Shown here: positions 26,674 to 36,715 of the stretch, piece by piece | How positions within the stretch are numbered: position 1 is the stretch's first letter | Layout: the number at the start of each line of letters is the position of its first letter | NCBI GenBank assembly: GCA_024279935.1 | Contig: JAJRQZ010000094.1 | Location: forward strand, 1 to 47,594 | DNA length: 47,594 bases | Reading direction: 5' to 3' | Source: Bacteroidota bacterium | Lineage (GTDB): Bacteria > Bacteroidota > Bacteroidia > Bacteroidales > F082 | The notes under the pieces: model-generated | Databases searched by the model: none | Seen by the model: the letters and a program-made list of their open reading frames with translations, nothing else | What the model was told of the DNA's origin: nothing | Made by a program: the position numbers and the translations under genes

Positions 26674-27258
26674 ATGATATTACCGGATTATTTCAAAAAA
26701 ATAGAACCAATAATCTTAAAGGACGAACTGGCAAGGTTTCTTGGCACATCCATGGATGGCGAACTGGAATTACACTATTCCGAAATAGTGAAAATGGCCG
26801 GACATAGCTGTGTTACCGTTGCCGGGGCATGGCTTATGACCCAAAAAGGTTTAAAAGCGCTTTATGGCAATGAAATTCCAGCCAGGGGAGAAATAAAAGT
26901 TGAGATGCGTGATGATATAGCCGAGGGCAGCAATGGAGTTTCGGCCTCAGTGTTCTCCAACATCACAGGGGCAGCAGGGCCAACCGGCTTTGGGGGCCTT
27001 GGCGGAAAACATATAAGGAAAAACCTGCTCTCATTCAATATTCCCATGGAGGGCTTTGTCCGTTTTGTCCGTTTGGACACAGGGAAGAGCGTGGAGGTGA
27101 AGTACCGTCCCGCCAATATCGTACATCCCGGAAACATAATGATGACTGCCATAGGCCCCAAGGCGACCGACAAGAGCCGTGCTGCCTTTCCTAAGCTTTG
27201 GCTCGAGATGATAAAGCAACTTTTCGATAAAGTTGATGACATCGTAGAAATATTATAA
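26674..27258 (+). CDS. FmdE-like putative metal-binding protein
   Basis: 194 residues, not confidently assigned. The early motif H34 ... G43-H44-S-C46 plus the glycine-rich stretch NITGAAGPTGFGGLGGK resembles FmdE-type domains (named after formylmethanofuran dehydrogenase subunit E), where His/Cys ligate a metal. No signal peptide or membrane segment, so cytoplasmic. It is packed two bases after the phosphatase gene and two before the patatin gene, suggesting co-translation. The FmdE link is a motif-level inference; an unrelated conserved protein is possible. The coding call itself is strong because the frame fills the gap exactly. Confidence 0.85.
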   Translation: MILPDYFKKIEPIILKDELARFLGTSMDGELELHYSEIVKMAGHSCVTVAGAWLMTQKGLKALYGNEIPARGEIKVEMRDDIAEGSNGVSASVFSNITGAAGPTGFGGLGGKHIRKNLLSFNIPMEGFVRFVRLDTGKSVEVKYRPANIVHPGNIMMTAIGPKATDKSRAAFPKLWLEMIKQLFDKVDDIVEIL

Positions 27259-27260
27259 TT

Positions 27261-28118
27261 ATGAGGCTAGGTATCGCATTAGGTGGTGGCGGGGCAAGAG
27301 GCCTTGCACATATCGGGGTTCTCAAAGTGTTCGAGAAACACGGCATTCCAATATCCCAAATTAGCGGTACCAGTATTGGTGCCGTCGTAGGGGCATTGTA
27401 TGCCGCTTTCAAGGATGCCGCGAGAGTTGAGGAATTCATTTACGATTTTGTGAGAAACGAAGCCTTCGTCGATTTGAATCTGGACGCATTCGATCCCGAC
27501 CCAAGTGAGGGAACCGGCTATTGGCGGCAATTGTTGAAAAATGCCCAGCGCAAGATCTCGTTGTTCCGTACATGGAAATACCGGTCGATGCTTACCAAAA
27601 ACCAAGTGGACGAAATCTTCAAGGATTTCCCCGATATTAATTTTGAGGACCTGAAATTGGATTTTGCAGCTGTGGCCACCGACCTGATAAGCGGAAGGGA
27701 AACAGTTTTATGCCATGGCGGGATAAAACAGGCAGTGATTGCAAGCTCTTCAATACCGGGGGTTTTCCCCGTTGTTGAAATGATGGATACCAGTTTGTGC
27801 GACGGTGGTGTCTCCGATTTGGTACCGGTTTATGTCTCAAGGGGACGGGGAGCACAAATAGTTGTGGCCGTAGATGTTACAAAAAGCCTGAACGAGAAAG
27901 AAGATTTAAGCAATGGCATTAAAATTATCGATAGGGCGCAAACAATATTGGCATACCAGCTCTCTCGCGAACGACTGGCCGGAGCCGATATCGTTATCAG
28001 ACCAAGCAGCGTAAGGTTTTCCTGGGCCTCGGTAAGGCATATGCCCGAAATAATAGAATCAGGGGTACAAGCCGCCGAAAAAGCAATCCCACATATCAAG
28101 GAATTGATGGGCTTATAA
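27261..28118 (+). CDS. Patatin-like phospholipase (RssA-type)
   Basis: 285 residues. The oxyanion-hole motif GGGGARG is at 8-14, the nucleophile Ser38 is in GTSIG, and the catalytic Asp is in DGGVSD. This is the cytoplasmic RssA/YlbK-like patatin group; no signal peptide or POTRA/barrel extension. It likely hydrolyses acyl esters of phospholipid. It is last in the 23005-28118 run and is followed by a hairpin. A second, different patatin lies at 39649-40401. Confidence 0.93.
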   Translation: MRLGIALGGGGARGLAHIGVLKVFEKHGIPISQISGTSIGAVVGALYAAFKDAARVEEFIYDFVRNEAFVDLNLDAFDPDPSEGTGYWRQLLKNAQRKISLFRTWKYRSMLTKNQVDEIFKDFPDINFEDLKLDFAAVATDLISGRETVLCHGGIKQAVIASSSIPGVFPVVEMMDTSLCDGGVSDLVPVYVSRGRGAQIVVAVDVTKSLNEKEDLSNGIKIIDRAQTILAYQLSRERLAGADIVIRPSSVRFSWASVRHMPEIIESGVQAAEKAIPHIKELMGL

Positions 28119-28122
28119 AAAA

Positions 28123-28148
28123 AACCTGTTGCTACTACACAACAGGTT
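28123..28148. terminator. Hairpin after the patatin gene
   Basis: AACCTGTTG (28123-28131), an eight-base loop, then CAACAGGTT (28140-28148). The A8 run on its left is a strong U-tract only for minus-strand RNA. For plus-strand transcripts the hairpin lacks a U-tract and may only stabilise the 3' end. Confidence 0.6.
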
Positions 28149-28475
28149 CTAACCAATACAATTTCTACTGTAAATATTTTCATAGACTTATCGATATAAT
28201 CGTGCTATTTAATCCACTTTTGGTCTTGGAACTGTTTTTACCAGAAACTATTTCCAAATAAAATATCCATCAGTAATTCTATATTTAGTTATGCCAAGTA
28301 TTAAGCCAATATTTTAAATCGCTGAATTGCTGTTTGTTATAATTTTTCATTATAATTCCATATTCCATTTTTGGGAATTAATTCCAAATTCACCAGTTCG
28401 GCGAATTAAAAAGGAACAAAAAAAGAGGCTGCCAAACAAATACAGCCTCTTTTTTTTGGAATTTTTCAAACAAGC
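28149..28475. other. AT-rich spacer with a strong terminator
   Basis: No gene. The spacer is conspicuously A+T rich and holds short dyads such as GGAATTAATTCC near 28374. A strong bidirectional terminator (listed separately) occupies its right end. Confidence 0.5.
28418..28457. terminator. Bidirectional intrinsic terminator downstream of the S46 peptidase gene
   Basis: A7 GAGGCTG (to 28431), an 11-base loop, then CAGCCTC T8 (to 28457). The stem is perfect and has T-tracts in both directions. It lies 19 bases past the stop of the minus-strand peptidase gene. Confidence 0.9.
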
Positions 28476-30689
28476 TTATTCCGTCAGGCTATCTTCCGTA
28501 ACTTTTTCTTCAGCTTTTACATCTCCCATTACAACAGGTCGCTCATCAACAAGTGTTATCTCGTCAATAATGTTTTTTGCGCCAGCATATTTATCGATGA
28601 TGAACATCACGTAACGGATGTCAACGTTTATTGTTCTTTGCAGCTCAGGCTCGAAAGCAATATCGCCGCTCATGGCTTCCCAGTTTCCGTCGAACGCCAA
28701 ACCGATAAGTTCACCTTTGCCATTAATAACAGGGCTTCCGGAATTGCCTCCCGTAATGTCGTGATTTGTTAGGAAACAAACGTTCATGCTGCCGTCGGCG
28801 TTACCGTAAGGGCCAAAATCCCCGGCTTCATAAAGTTCTTTTAACCTGGCAGGGACAATAAACTCGAAAGATGTGGGGTCTTCTTTTTGCATAATGCCGT
28901 CCATGGTAGTAAAATACTCATAATGAACCGCATCGGCGGGATAATAATCCTGAACAGTACCATAAGTCAAGCGCATAGTAAAGTTTGCGTCGGGATAATA
29001 TGTTTTATCAGCATTCATTTCGCGCAAACCTGCAATATACAAGCGATGTCCTTTTTCAAGACTTCCATAAGCTTCTTTTGCCTGGCCCGCCAATTCCCTG
29101 TATTTCAAGAAAAAAGCGTCCACGGCTAACATAGCAGGATCTTTTTTCAAGGTTTTCGCCTTTGGTTTTGACAGGAATTCCTCAACTCTGGCTTGTTCAC
29201 CAAAAATTGATCTCGAAAATAAATATTCAGCATATTTTTCATAATCCCCTTTAAATTTCTTGTCCATCTCCAATAAATAGGCAGGTTGCTGGTCCAGTGG
29301 AACATTTGCATGATACATTCGCATCATTGACGCGAACATATTTTTATCGATAGTTTGGTTATAATCCTTAAAATGGCCTTCTATATTCTCTTTAAGTCTT
29401 GTTACGATATCACCAATATCACCTTCTTTTTTCTTGCTGAGCTCCTTGCTGAGCTTGTTGAAACCGTAGGCATACCTCAAAATCTCCGGTCCGCGGTAAA
29501 CACCTTCTATAAAATACCATTTCGAGAGGTTCGTCTCTGCAATCTTATCATAAGCCGAAGAAACAAGGTTCATCGTTTCGCCGTATTTGGCTTTTCTATC
29601 TGCTGATTTGTTGACCCAATTCATAAACTCGGCCTCTTCCTGCAGTTTTTTATCTTGTACTTTTAGTCGTTTTAAACCTCTGGTCTGACCTATAAAATAT
29701 TTCCAGTAGTTGGCAACACCGGCATATTTGGAGGCATATTGCAAACGCACGGAATCATCGGCATCCATTCCTTCTTTCATTATCCTTAGTTTTTCGGCAC
29801 GGATTTTAACCCTGGTCATATTTGTTTGGTTCACGGCCAGGTCAACACCATAAGAGGAAAGATATCTTTGCGTGCTTCCAGGGTTTCCCATTATCATTGC
29901 GAAATCGCCTTTTTCAACACCCGCAATATTCACAGGTAGGAAATGCTTTGATTTCATAGGTATGTTTTCTTTGGCATAATCTGTTGGGCTGCCGTCGGGT
30001 GCGGTATAAACGCGGAACATGGAGAAATCGCCTGTATGGCGAGGCCACATCCAGTTGTCGGTATCGGCGCCGAACTTACCTATCGCCTCAGGTGGCACGC
30101 CTACAAGACGGATATCGGTATATGTCTCATAAACAAACAGATAATACTCATTACCTCCGTAGAAGGCTTCAACAATGGCTTTATGATTATTGTCTTTGGT
30201 GGCTTCTTCAACAATAGCCTTTATATTTTCACTTATGGTTTTTGCCCTGTCGGCCCCGCTCATATCATCGCTTACTCCTTTTAGGCTGCTTGCCGTTGCA
30301 TCTTCCATGCGGACCAGGAACTTGACGGATAGGCCCTCAATAGGGATTTCCTCATCCTTGCTCGTTGACCAAAAGCCGTCGGTAAGAATGTCGTTTTCAA
30401 CCGTGCTCACCTTTTGAACGGAACCATAACCGCAATGGTGATTTGTAAGTATAAGGCCCTCGGGGGAAACAATCTCACCGGTACAACCGCGGCCAAAGAT
30501 TATGATCGCATCCTTGAGGCTGGAATGATTAACGCTATAAATGTCTTCGGCGCTAAGCTGCAATCCCATTTCATGCATTTCTATAATATTCTTATTGATG
30601 AGCATAGGAATCCACATTCCTTCATCGGCCTTCACCATCGTACCAAAACCCAATACGAGGGTGATAATGATTATTAATGACTTTTTCAT
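28476..30689 (-). CDS. dpp7: S46 family dipeptidyl-peptidase, DPP7-like
   Basis: 737 residues with a signal peptide cleaved near VKA-DEGMW; a periplasmic or envelope enzyme. It has the chymotrypsin-like S46 triad: His85 in LTNHHCGYG, Asp221 in RHTGDFSMF and Ser650 in GGNSGSPV. Position 668 is Gly in AFDGNWEAMSGD. In P. gingivalis numbering (673) Gly marks DPP7 (hydrophobic P1 preference) whereas Arg marks DPP11 (Asp/Glu), so I call it DPP7-like. It removes dipeptides from the N-termini of peptides, feeding amino-acid use typical of Bacteroidota. Complete, with a strong terminator after it. Confidence 0.95.
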   Translation of the reverse strand: MKKSLIIIITLVLGFGTMVKADEGMWIPMLINKNIIEMHEMGLQLSAEDIYSVNHSSLKDAIIIFGRGCTGEIVSPEGLILTNHHCGYGSVQKVSTVENDILTDGFWSTSKDEEIPIEGLSVKFLVRMEDATASSLKGVSDDMSGADRAKTISENIKAIVEEATKDNNHKAIVEAFYGGNEYYLFVYETYTDIRLVGVPPEAIGKFGADTDNWMWPRHTGDFSMFRVYTAPDGSPTDYAKENIPMKSKHFLPVNIAGVEKGDFAMIMGNPGSTQRYLSSYGVDLAVNQTNMTRVKIRAEKLRIMKEGMDADDSVRLQYASKYAGVANYWKYFIGQTRGLKRLKVQDKKLQEEAEFMNWVNKSADRKAKYGETMNLVSSAYDKIAETNLSKWYFIEGVYRGPEILRYAYGFNKLSKELSKKKEGDIGDIVTRLKENIEGHFKDYNQTIDKNMFASMMRMYHANVPLDQQPAYLLEMDKKFKGDYEKYAEYLFSRSIFGEQARVEEFLSKPKAKTLKKDPAMLAVDAFFLKYRELAGQAKEAYGSLEKGHRLYIAGLREMNADKTYYPDANFTMRLTYGTVQDYYPADAVHYEYFTTMDGIMQKEDPTSFEFIVPARLKELYEAGDFGPYGNADGSMNVCFLTNHDITGGNSGSPVINGKGELIGLAFDGNWEAMSGDIAFEPELQRTINVDIRYVMFIIDKYAGAKNIIDEITLVDERPVVMGDVKAEEKVTEDSLTE

Positions 30690-30723
30690 TTTCTATTTTT
30701 TATATTGAATCCTTATTATCTCT

Positions 30724-30761
30724 TAAACAAATACTTATCGGGTAAACAAATACTTATCGGG
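30724..30761. repeat. Perfect 19-bp tandem duplication between manC and the S46 gene
   Basis: TAAACAAATACTTATCGGG occurs twice back to back (30724-30742 and 30743-30761), seven bases from the manC stop codon. It probably arose by slippage. It lies in the 79-base gap that also holds the S46 leader. Confidence 0.9.
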
Positions 30762-30768
30762 CACAAGC

Positions 30769-31863
30769 CTAGACAAAGGCATCTCCTTTTTCGGCTTTCA
30801 CATCATTTACGAACTGCCGTATTTGTTGTTCGTCCTGCTTGCGGCAAACCAAAAGAGTGCCTTCGTCCTCAACAACGATATAATCGCTCAAGCCCTGAAG
30901 TACCACCAGTTTGTTCTTGGGCATGTTCACTATGCAGTTTTCGCTATCGTAGAGCATTACATTATTCCCTACAACGGCATTTTTGTTATCGTCCTTTTCG
31001 CGGAGGGTATAGAGCGAGCCCCATGTGCCGAGGTCGGACCACCCAAAATCAACGCTCAGCACATATACGTTATCAGCTTTTTCCATAACGCCGTAGTCGA
31101 TGGAGATATTTTTGCAAACGGAATAAGTCTCATTGATAAAATCTTCTTCCTCAGGAGTATTATATTTTCCGATCCCGAGGCGGAAGAGGCTGTCAACATC
31201 TTCCAAATGCTCGTCAAATGCCTTCATTATGCTTTTGAGCGACCAGACAAAGATTCCGGAGTTCCAGAGGAAATCGCCACTTTCCAGAAACGATCTGGCA
31301 ATTTCCAGATTTGGTTTCTCGGTGAAGTTCTTCACCTTTCTCAAGCCTTCGTACGCATCGGATTTATTTTGCTCGTCGAACTGTATATAGCCATATCCCG
31401 TATCCGGCCTACCGGGTTTTATTCCCAAGGTCAGCAGCCAGTCGTTTTCGGCGGCGGCCTTAAGGGCCAGGCTTATATCCTTGGTAAACTCATCTTCTTT
31501 AAGGATTATATGATCGGAAGGAGCCACAACAATAAGTGCATCCGGGTTTTCTTCTTTTATCTTATAATTGGCATAAGCTATACAGGGAGCCGTATTTCGG
31601 CGCGACGGCTCACAAAGCACCTGGTTTTCCGACAGTTCAGGAAGCTGCTCCAACACAAGGTCCTTATAAATACCGTTGGTTACCACATAAACATTCTCGG
31701 GGGGGCAAATATTCGCGAATCTTTCAAACGTCATCCGGATCAAGGTTTTGCCCGTCCCTAAAACATCGATGAACTGCTTGGGTCGGGAGGTTTTGCTCAT
31801 GGGCCAAAAACGTGCTCCAATGCCTCCGGCCATTATTACGCAATAGTTATTTTTATTTTGCAT
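30769..31863 (-). CDS. manC: Mannose-1-phosphate guanylyltransferase
   Basis: 364 residues, the single-domain form without a phosphomannose isomerase extension. Motifs: VIMAGGIGARFWPMSK, SRPKQFIDV, the metal site VVAPSDHII, NFTEKPN and GDFLWNSGIFVW. It makes GDP-mannose from mannose-1-phosphate and GTP for glycan synthesis (fucose, rhamnose and mannose donors). Transcribed from its own likely promoter (TACCTTTG) and followed by the S46 peptidase gene after 79 bases, so the two may share a transcript. Confidence 0.97.
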   Translation of the reverse strand: MQNKNNYCVIMAGGIGARFWPMSKTSRPKQFIDVLGTGKTLIRMTFERFANICPPENVYVVTNGIYKDLVLEQLPELSENQVLCEPSRRNTAPCIAYANYKIKEENPDALIVVAPSDHIILKEDEFTKDISLALKAAAENDWLLTLGIKPGRPDTGYGYIQFDEQNKSDAYEGLRKVKNFTEKPNLEIARSFLESGDFLWNSGIFVWSLKSIMKAFDEHLEDVDSLFRLGIGKYNTPEEEDFINETYSVCKNISIDYGVMEKADNVYVLSVDFGWSDLGTWGSLYTLREKDDNKNAVVGNNVMLYDSENCIVNMPKNKLVVLQGLSDYIVVEDEGTLLVCRKQDEQQIRQFVNDVKAEKGDAFV

Positions 31864-31886
31864 ATCTATTAATTTTGTAGGGCGGG

Positions 31887-31894
31887 CAAAGGTA
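31887..31894 (-). promoter_or_regulatory. Putative -7 box of manC
   Basis: Minus-strand TACCTTTG, a strong match to TAnnTTTG, 23 bases before the ATG at 31863. Confidence 0.55.
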
Positions 31895-32151
31895 CGAAAC
31901 TAGTTTTGAATTAAAAAGTTAATTGATCGACGTTTCAGGGCAGAACAGCAATTTCCACCCTGATAATTTTGAAGTGGGTTCTTTGTTCAATATGAACTTC
32001 CATATTCGATATTCCCGAACAACGAGTCACCTCTCAACGATTTATGGTTTTTCTTGACTATCACAAAAGTCTGGTAGCAGTTGGCAAGTGGTGCTACGGA
32101 AAATGAAATCCCGGGGGGAAACGGGCTGGAGGCGGAAAATCAGGTCAACAA

Positions 32152-35100
32152 TTACATATTCCTCCGATATTGCCCACCCACATCAAAAAGAGCCGCGGTA
32201 ATTTGGCCTATCGAGGCGTATTTGGCTGTTTCTATCAAAGTATCAAAAATATTCTCGTTGTTTTTTGCCGCTTCCTGTAGTTTTTTCAAACTCTCGGCAC
32301 TTTCTTGTTTCCATGTCTTATGAAGTTGGTCGAGCATATAAATCTGATACTCTTTTTCTGTTTCTGTTGCACGGATGACCTCACCGGGGACTATCGTTTT
32401 GGAGCCTTCTTTCCCAAAAAATGTGTTAACGCCTATTATGGGCAGTTTGCCCGAGTGCTTCAGGTTTTCATAATACAATGATTCTTCCTGTATCTTACTG
32501 CGCTGGTACATGGTTTCCATGGCTCCCAAGACGCCTCCCCTTTCGGTAATCCTGTCGAACTCGCTCAAAATAGCCTCTTCAACCAAATCGGTAAGTTCCT
32601 CTATAATAAAAGAACCTTGCAGCGGGTTTTGGTTTTTCGCCAGTCCCAGTTCGTGATTGATTATCAACTGAATAGCAATAGCCCTTCTTACCGACTCTTC
32701 GGTCGGGGTAGTTATTGCCTCGTCGTAAGCGTTGGTATGCAAGGAGTTGCAATTGTCATAAATGGCATACAAAGCCTGAAGCGTTGTACGTATATCGTTA
32801 AAATCAATTTCCTGGGCATGTAAGGACCTGCCCGAAGTTTGGATATGATATTTGAGCTTCTGCGAACGCTCGTCGGCACCATATTTCAGTTTCATGGCTT
32901 TCGCCCATATCAACCTTGCCACTCTACCTATTACCGCATATTCAGGGTATTCGCCATTACTGAAGAAAAACGAAAGGTTAGGCGCAAACTTGTTTATGTC
33001 CATGCCTCTCGATTTATAATACTCAACATAGGTAAATCCGTTCGACAAGGTAAATGCGAGTTGGCTTATCGGGTTGGCACCGGCTTCGGCAATATGGTAA
33101 CCTGAGATTGAAACGCTATAGAAATTCCTTATGTCGTTGTTTATAAAATACTCCTGTACGTCGCCCATCAGTTTCAAGGAAAAATCAGTTGAGAAAATAC
33201 AAGTGTTCTGAGCCTGGTCTTCCTTTAAGATATCTGCCTGTACGGTTCCCCGTACAGAACAAAGGGTATTGGCCTTGATTTTTTCATAAACATCCTTGGG
33301 GAGGACCATATCGCCGGTAACCCCAAGCAAGAACAAGCCCAAGCCATCATTACCTTCGGGCAAGGCTCCCTGATATTCAGGTCGTTGCGTTTCTTTTTCT
33401 TTGTAAATACCTTCTATGATGGCTTCTATCTCTTTTTCCAGCTTGTTTTCTTTGATATAAATCTCGCATTGCTGGTCGATGGCGGCATTAAGGAAATAAC
33501 CAACCAAAGTGGGAGCAGGGCCGTTGATGGTCATCGAGACAGAGGTTTTCGGGTCGGAGAGATTAAAGCCGGAATAAAGTTTTTTGGCATCGTCCAGGCA
33601 GGAAATGGAAACGCCCGAATTACCTATTTTACCGTAAATATCCGGACGGCGGTCGGGATCTTCACCATAAAGGGTTACCGAATCGAAGGCAGTTGAAAGC
33701 CTTTTGGCTGGCATGCCTTTCGAAACATAGTGGAAACGTCGGTTTGTGCGCTCCGGACCTCCTTCGCCGGCAAACATTCGGGTCGGATCCTCGCCTTCCC
33801 TTTTAAAAGGAAAAACACCGGCGGCAAAGGGAAATTCCCCGGGGACGTTTTCCTTCAATATCCATTTTAATATGTCGCCCTTGTTTTTGTACTGCGGAAG
33901 GCACACCTTTGGTATCTTGCTGTGCGACAGCGATTCGGTATGTGTTGCTATTTTTATTTCCTTATCCCTGACCTTGAATTTATAAAACTCCTCGGAATAG
34001 TTTTTCTTCTTTTCCTCCCATTTCTCGAGCTCATATAAATTGTCGGGGTCAAGTTTTCTAACTAATTCTTCGTAAAGCGATTTCAGCGAGGCTGTTTGAT
34101 CGTCTTTCCCGTTTTCTTTCAGCATCTCCATGCTGCCTGCCAGCTGATGCAGTTTTTCGGCAACCCGGCTTTGGTCTTCGGCCCATTGATTGTAAGAGCG
34201 CACAGTTTCGGATATCTCCGACAGATACCTAACCCTGTTAGAAGGAATTATATATATTTTCTCATGTTCATCAAAATTCGCGGCATTCTTGGATTTAAAT
34301 TCCACCCCGGTTTTTTCTTTGATGATTTCAAGTAGTTTCAAATAGTATTTATTGACTCCCGGATCGTTGAATTGGGAAGCCACGGTCCCAAAAACGGGCA
34401 TGTCGTCAACATCCATGTCAAAAAGCAGGTTGTTGCGCTGATATTGCTTTTTCACATCGCGCAAAGCATCCATGGCACCGCGCTTATCAAATTTGTTCAA
34501 TGCTATCAAATCGGCAAAATCAAGCATATCGATTTTTTCCAGCTGGGTGGCGGCACCGTATTCCGGTGTCATAACGTAAAGGGAAACATCGCTATGGTCA
34601 ACGATGGAGGTGTCCGACTGACCTATCCCTGAAGTTTCTAGGATTATCAGGTCGAAGCCGGCGGCTTGTGCAATTTGTTCAGCGTCCTTAACGTGCTTGG
34701 AGATAGACAGATTAGATTGCCTTGTTGCCAGCGAGCGCATGAACACCCTGGGGTTGTCGATGGCATTCATCCTGATCCTGTCGCCCAGCAATGCCCCGCC
34801 GGATTTTCTTTTTGACGGGTCAACGGAAATTATTGCCAGGGTCTTGTCGTCGAAGTCGTTTAAGAAACGGCGCACTATCTCATCTACCAAAGATGATTTC
34901 CCTGCTCCCCCTGTCCCCGTGATTCCTAAAACGGGCGCGTTTTTGATTTCCGCTTTCTTTTTTACCTCCTCGATCAGTTCAATCACCGATTCGGGATTGT
35001 TCTCGGCTGCCGAGATCAATCTTGATATTTTTACATAATCCTTGTTCTCGATGTCCTTAATGCTTATGTCGGTTTTTATACCTGTTGGGAAATCCGATTT

Positions 35101-35523
35101 TTCCATTAAATCGTTAATCATTCCCTGAAGCCCCATTTTCATTCCGTCGTCGGGTGAATAGATTCTGGCAATTCCATAATTATGAAGTTCTTTCATCTCT
35201 TCAGGAAGGATAACGCCACCTCCCCCGGCAAAAATTTTAATATGCCCGCAGCCTTTTTCTTTCAGCATATCGCACATATATTTCAAAAACTCTATATGGC
35301 CGCCCTGATAGGATGTCAGTGCTATAGCCTGTGCATCCTCCTGTATGGCCGTGTTTACAACATCATGGACCGAGCGGTTGTGCCCAAGATGGATAACCTC
35401 GGCGCCACCGGCCTGTATAATTCTCCGCATTACGTTGATGGCGGCGTCATGACCATCGAAAAGAGATGCCGCGGTAACTATACGAACATGATTTTTAGGC
35501 TTATATACTTTTGGAATCTGCAT
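32152..35523 (-). CDS. icmF: Fused isobutyryl-CoA-type mutase with G-protein chaperone (IcmF)
   Basis: 1123 residues from ATG 35523 (MQIPKVYK); a TTG at 35550 is rejected because a TAnnTTTG box lies over it. Order: N-terminal B12-binding domain (~10-140; base-off motif D23-G-H25, [17 protein letters not shown]), MeaB-like GTPase (~195-430; P-loop [16 protein letters not shown]), a linker, and a C-terminal acyl-CoA mutase barrel ([42 protein letters not shown]). This order defines IcmF, an adenosylcobalamin enzyme interconverting isobutyryl-/butyryl-CoA and related branched acyl-CoAs with a built-in reactivation GTPase. Substrate range cannot be fixed from the sequence alone. Confidence 0.96.
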   Translation of the reverse strand: MQIPKVYKPKNHVRIVTAASLFDGHDAAINVMRRIIQAGGAEVIHLGHNRSVHDVVNTAIQEDAQAIALTSYQGGHIEFLKYMCDMLKEKGCGHIKIFAGGGGVILPEEMKELHNYGIARIYSPDDGMKMGLQGMINDLMEKSDFPTGIKTDISIKDIENKDYVKISRLISAAENNPESVIELIEEVKKKAEIKNAPVLGITGTGGAGKSSLVDEIVRRFLNDFDDKTLAIISVDPSKRKSGGALLGDRIRMNAIDNPRVFMRSLATRQSNLSISKHVKDAEQIAQAAGFDLIILETSGIGQSDTSIVDHSDVSLYVMTPEYGAATQLEKIDMLDFADLIALNKFDKRGAMDALRDVKKQYQRNNLLFDMDVDDMPVFGTVASQFNDPGVNKYYLKLLEIIKEKTGVEFKSKNAANFDEHEKIYIIPSNRVRYLSEISETVRSYNQWAEDQSRVAEKLHQLAGSMEMLKENGKDDQTASLKSLYEELVRKLDPDNLYELEKWEEKKKNYSEEFYKFKVRDKEIKIATHTESLSHSKIPKVCLPQYKNKGDILKWILKENVPGEFPFAAGVFPFKREGEDPTRMFAGEGGPERTNRRFHYVSKGMPAKRLSTAFDSVTLYGEDPDRRPDIYGKIGNSGVSISCLDDAKKLYSGFNLSDPKTSVSMTINGPAPTLVGYFLNAAIDQQCEIYIKENKLEKEIEAIIEGIYKEKETQRPEYQGALPEGNDGLGLFLLGVTGDMVLPKDVYEKIKANTLCSVRGTVQADILKEDQAQNTCIFSTDFSLKLMGDVQEYFINNDIRNFYSVSISGYHIAEAGANPISQLAFTLSNGFTYVEYYKSRGMDINKFAPNLSFFFSNGEYPEYAVIGRVARLIWAKAMKLKYGADERSQKLKYHIQTSGRSLHAQEIDFNDIRTTLQALYAIYDNCNSLHTNAYDEAITTPTEESVRRAIAIQLIINHELGLAKNQNPLQGSFIIEELTDLVEEAILSEFDRITERGGVLGAMETMYQRSKIQEESLYYENLKHSGKLPIIGVNTFFGKEGSKTIVPGEVIRATETEKEYQIYMLDQLHKTWKQESAESLKKLQEAAKNNENIFDTLIETAKYASIGQITAALFDVGGQYRRNM

Positions 35524-35547
35524 TTTTTGAAAATTTTTTATGTGGGG

Positions 35548-35555
35548 CAAATATA
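35548..35555 (-). promoter_or_regulatory. Putative -7 box of icmF
   Basis: Minus-strand TATATTTG matches TAnnTTTG, 24 bases before ATG 35523. This decides the start of icmF. Confidence 0.5.
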
Positions 35556-35605
35556 AGGAATCCTAACTTCTTTTTTATGTGCGTTCTCATAAGATTGAAA
35601 TTGCC

Positions 35606-36208
35606 TTATTCGTTATAGACAGGGGTTAGGGCATGTACCATGTAATACTTTTTATTGGAAAGGCATTGGCATTTATAGCGTGTGCGTCTTTTGGGACCTT
35701 TAATAAACCTGCGGCCACCCTCGATTGCGAAAACAGCGTTCTCGCTTAATTCTTCGAGAGTCGGTAGATGAGCATGTTCGTCATATTTTTTTAGGCAACG
35801 GCTTAAAGCAATTTCGGAAGTGCTTGACGCCTTACTGTTTACTATGCTTTTTAGAAGAAACCCCTCAATTTCGGAAGGAAAAATCCCTCTCCCGGTAAAA
35901 TCAAGCATCAACTCCCTATATATCAATTTCCATTCTTTTCCATGCGCCTTAACATTGCCTTTGTGCTTTTCCCAGACAAACAGATGGGCAAATTCGTGTA
36001 CAATAGTTATTAAAAAAGCGTATTTGTTGAGGTCGTGGTTTATACTGATCCTGTGATTGTTGTACCTTATTGGAGGCCTGTAATCACCAAGTTTGGTCTT
36101 GCGCTTGGGCGTTATTTTTAAATGAACTTTATTATCAACTATCCAGGCATAGATAGTGTCGATACTTTTTTCAGGCAAATATTCTTTTAGTATTTCCTTA
36201 TGTTCCAT
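35606..36208 (-). CDS. SprT-like zinc metalloprotease domain protein
   Basis: 200 residues. The zinc site HEFAHLFVWEKH (HExxH) is followed by AHGKEWKLIYRELM, the SprT 'HG-x-x-W' element. A C-terminal YKCQCLSNKKYY segment retains two Cys of the zinc-ribbon-like region. SprT-like proteins are cytoplasmic metalloproteases related to Spartan; bacterial roles are poorly known. It is a single gene, 82 bases upstream of icmF on the same strand. Confidence 0.9.
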   Translation of the reverse strand: MEHKEILKEYLPEKSIDTIYAWIVDNKVHLKITPKRKTKLGDYRPPIRYNNHRISINHDLNKYAFLITIVHEFAHLFVWEKHKGNVKAHGKEWKLIYRELMLDFTGRGIFPSEIEGFLLKSIVNSKASSTSEIALSRCLKKYDEHAHLPTLEELSENAVFAIEGGRRFIKGPKRRTRYKCQCLSNKKYYMVHALTPVYNE

Positions 36209-36444
36209 CGGTGCAAAAATATATAATTATCGCCAATTTTTATTGATGGATATATTTGTTCCAAGGGCAAAAGCACACTTTCCCCTAAAATTCCGGATGT
36301 AAGCCGAATATCTTGTTTTTCTTTACGATTGGGAGCGGTGTGCTGCAGACAGCTGTAAAGGGAGTCTGGGCATAAAGAATAATTACAAATATCAGCATGT
36401 TAAAAACCATAGTGATACCGAAGCCTATAGTTATAGCTTATTCT
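36209..36444. other. Intergenic region upstream of mobile-element copy 1
   Basis: No gene recognised in 36209-36444. It joins the MITE-like element listed next; together they form a 507-base gap between the SprT-like gene and the membrane-protein gene. Confidence 0.4.
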
Positions 36445-36633
36445 AAGAGCGTTGCAATACCGGGTTTTTTTAATGAATTAAGACAATCCTTTATTCACCT
36501 TCTTCGTTGTCGTATTTTTAAAGTCCTCACAGACAACAGTCTGCTGTGGGTTTAAAAATACTGCCGCCCTCCCAGGCAAAACACGATTGGCAGGCTCGAA
36601 TTTGAACAAAATATTGTCTTTTGCAATGGTCTT
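36445..36633. mobile_element. MITE-like element, copy 1 (degenerate ends)
   Basis: 189 bp, close copy of 41868-42029 with about 27 extra bases near 36569-36596. The left end AAGAGCGTTGCAA and right end TTGCAATGGTCTT are imperfect inverted repeats of each other. An internal dyad runs TTTTTAAA ... CACAG ... CTGTG ... TTTAAAAA (about 36515-36558). No target duplication is visible (ATTCT left, GTTCG right), consistent with an older insertion. The minus strand holds a short open frame that could be a transposase C-terminal fragment. Confidence 0.82.
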
Positions 36634-36715
36634 GTTCGTTATTATTAGCCGCCAAAAAATTTTACGGACTTCACCTCTTCTATCCTTATAATTTGTACTT
36701 TCGTGATAAAAAATA

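Noticed and set aside
30823-31761. 312-codon plus-strand open frame
   Set aside because: It is antisense to manC, whose motifs and length are complete; the frame has no recognisable protein features.
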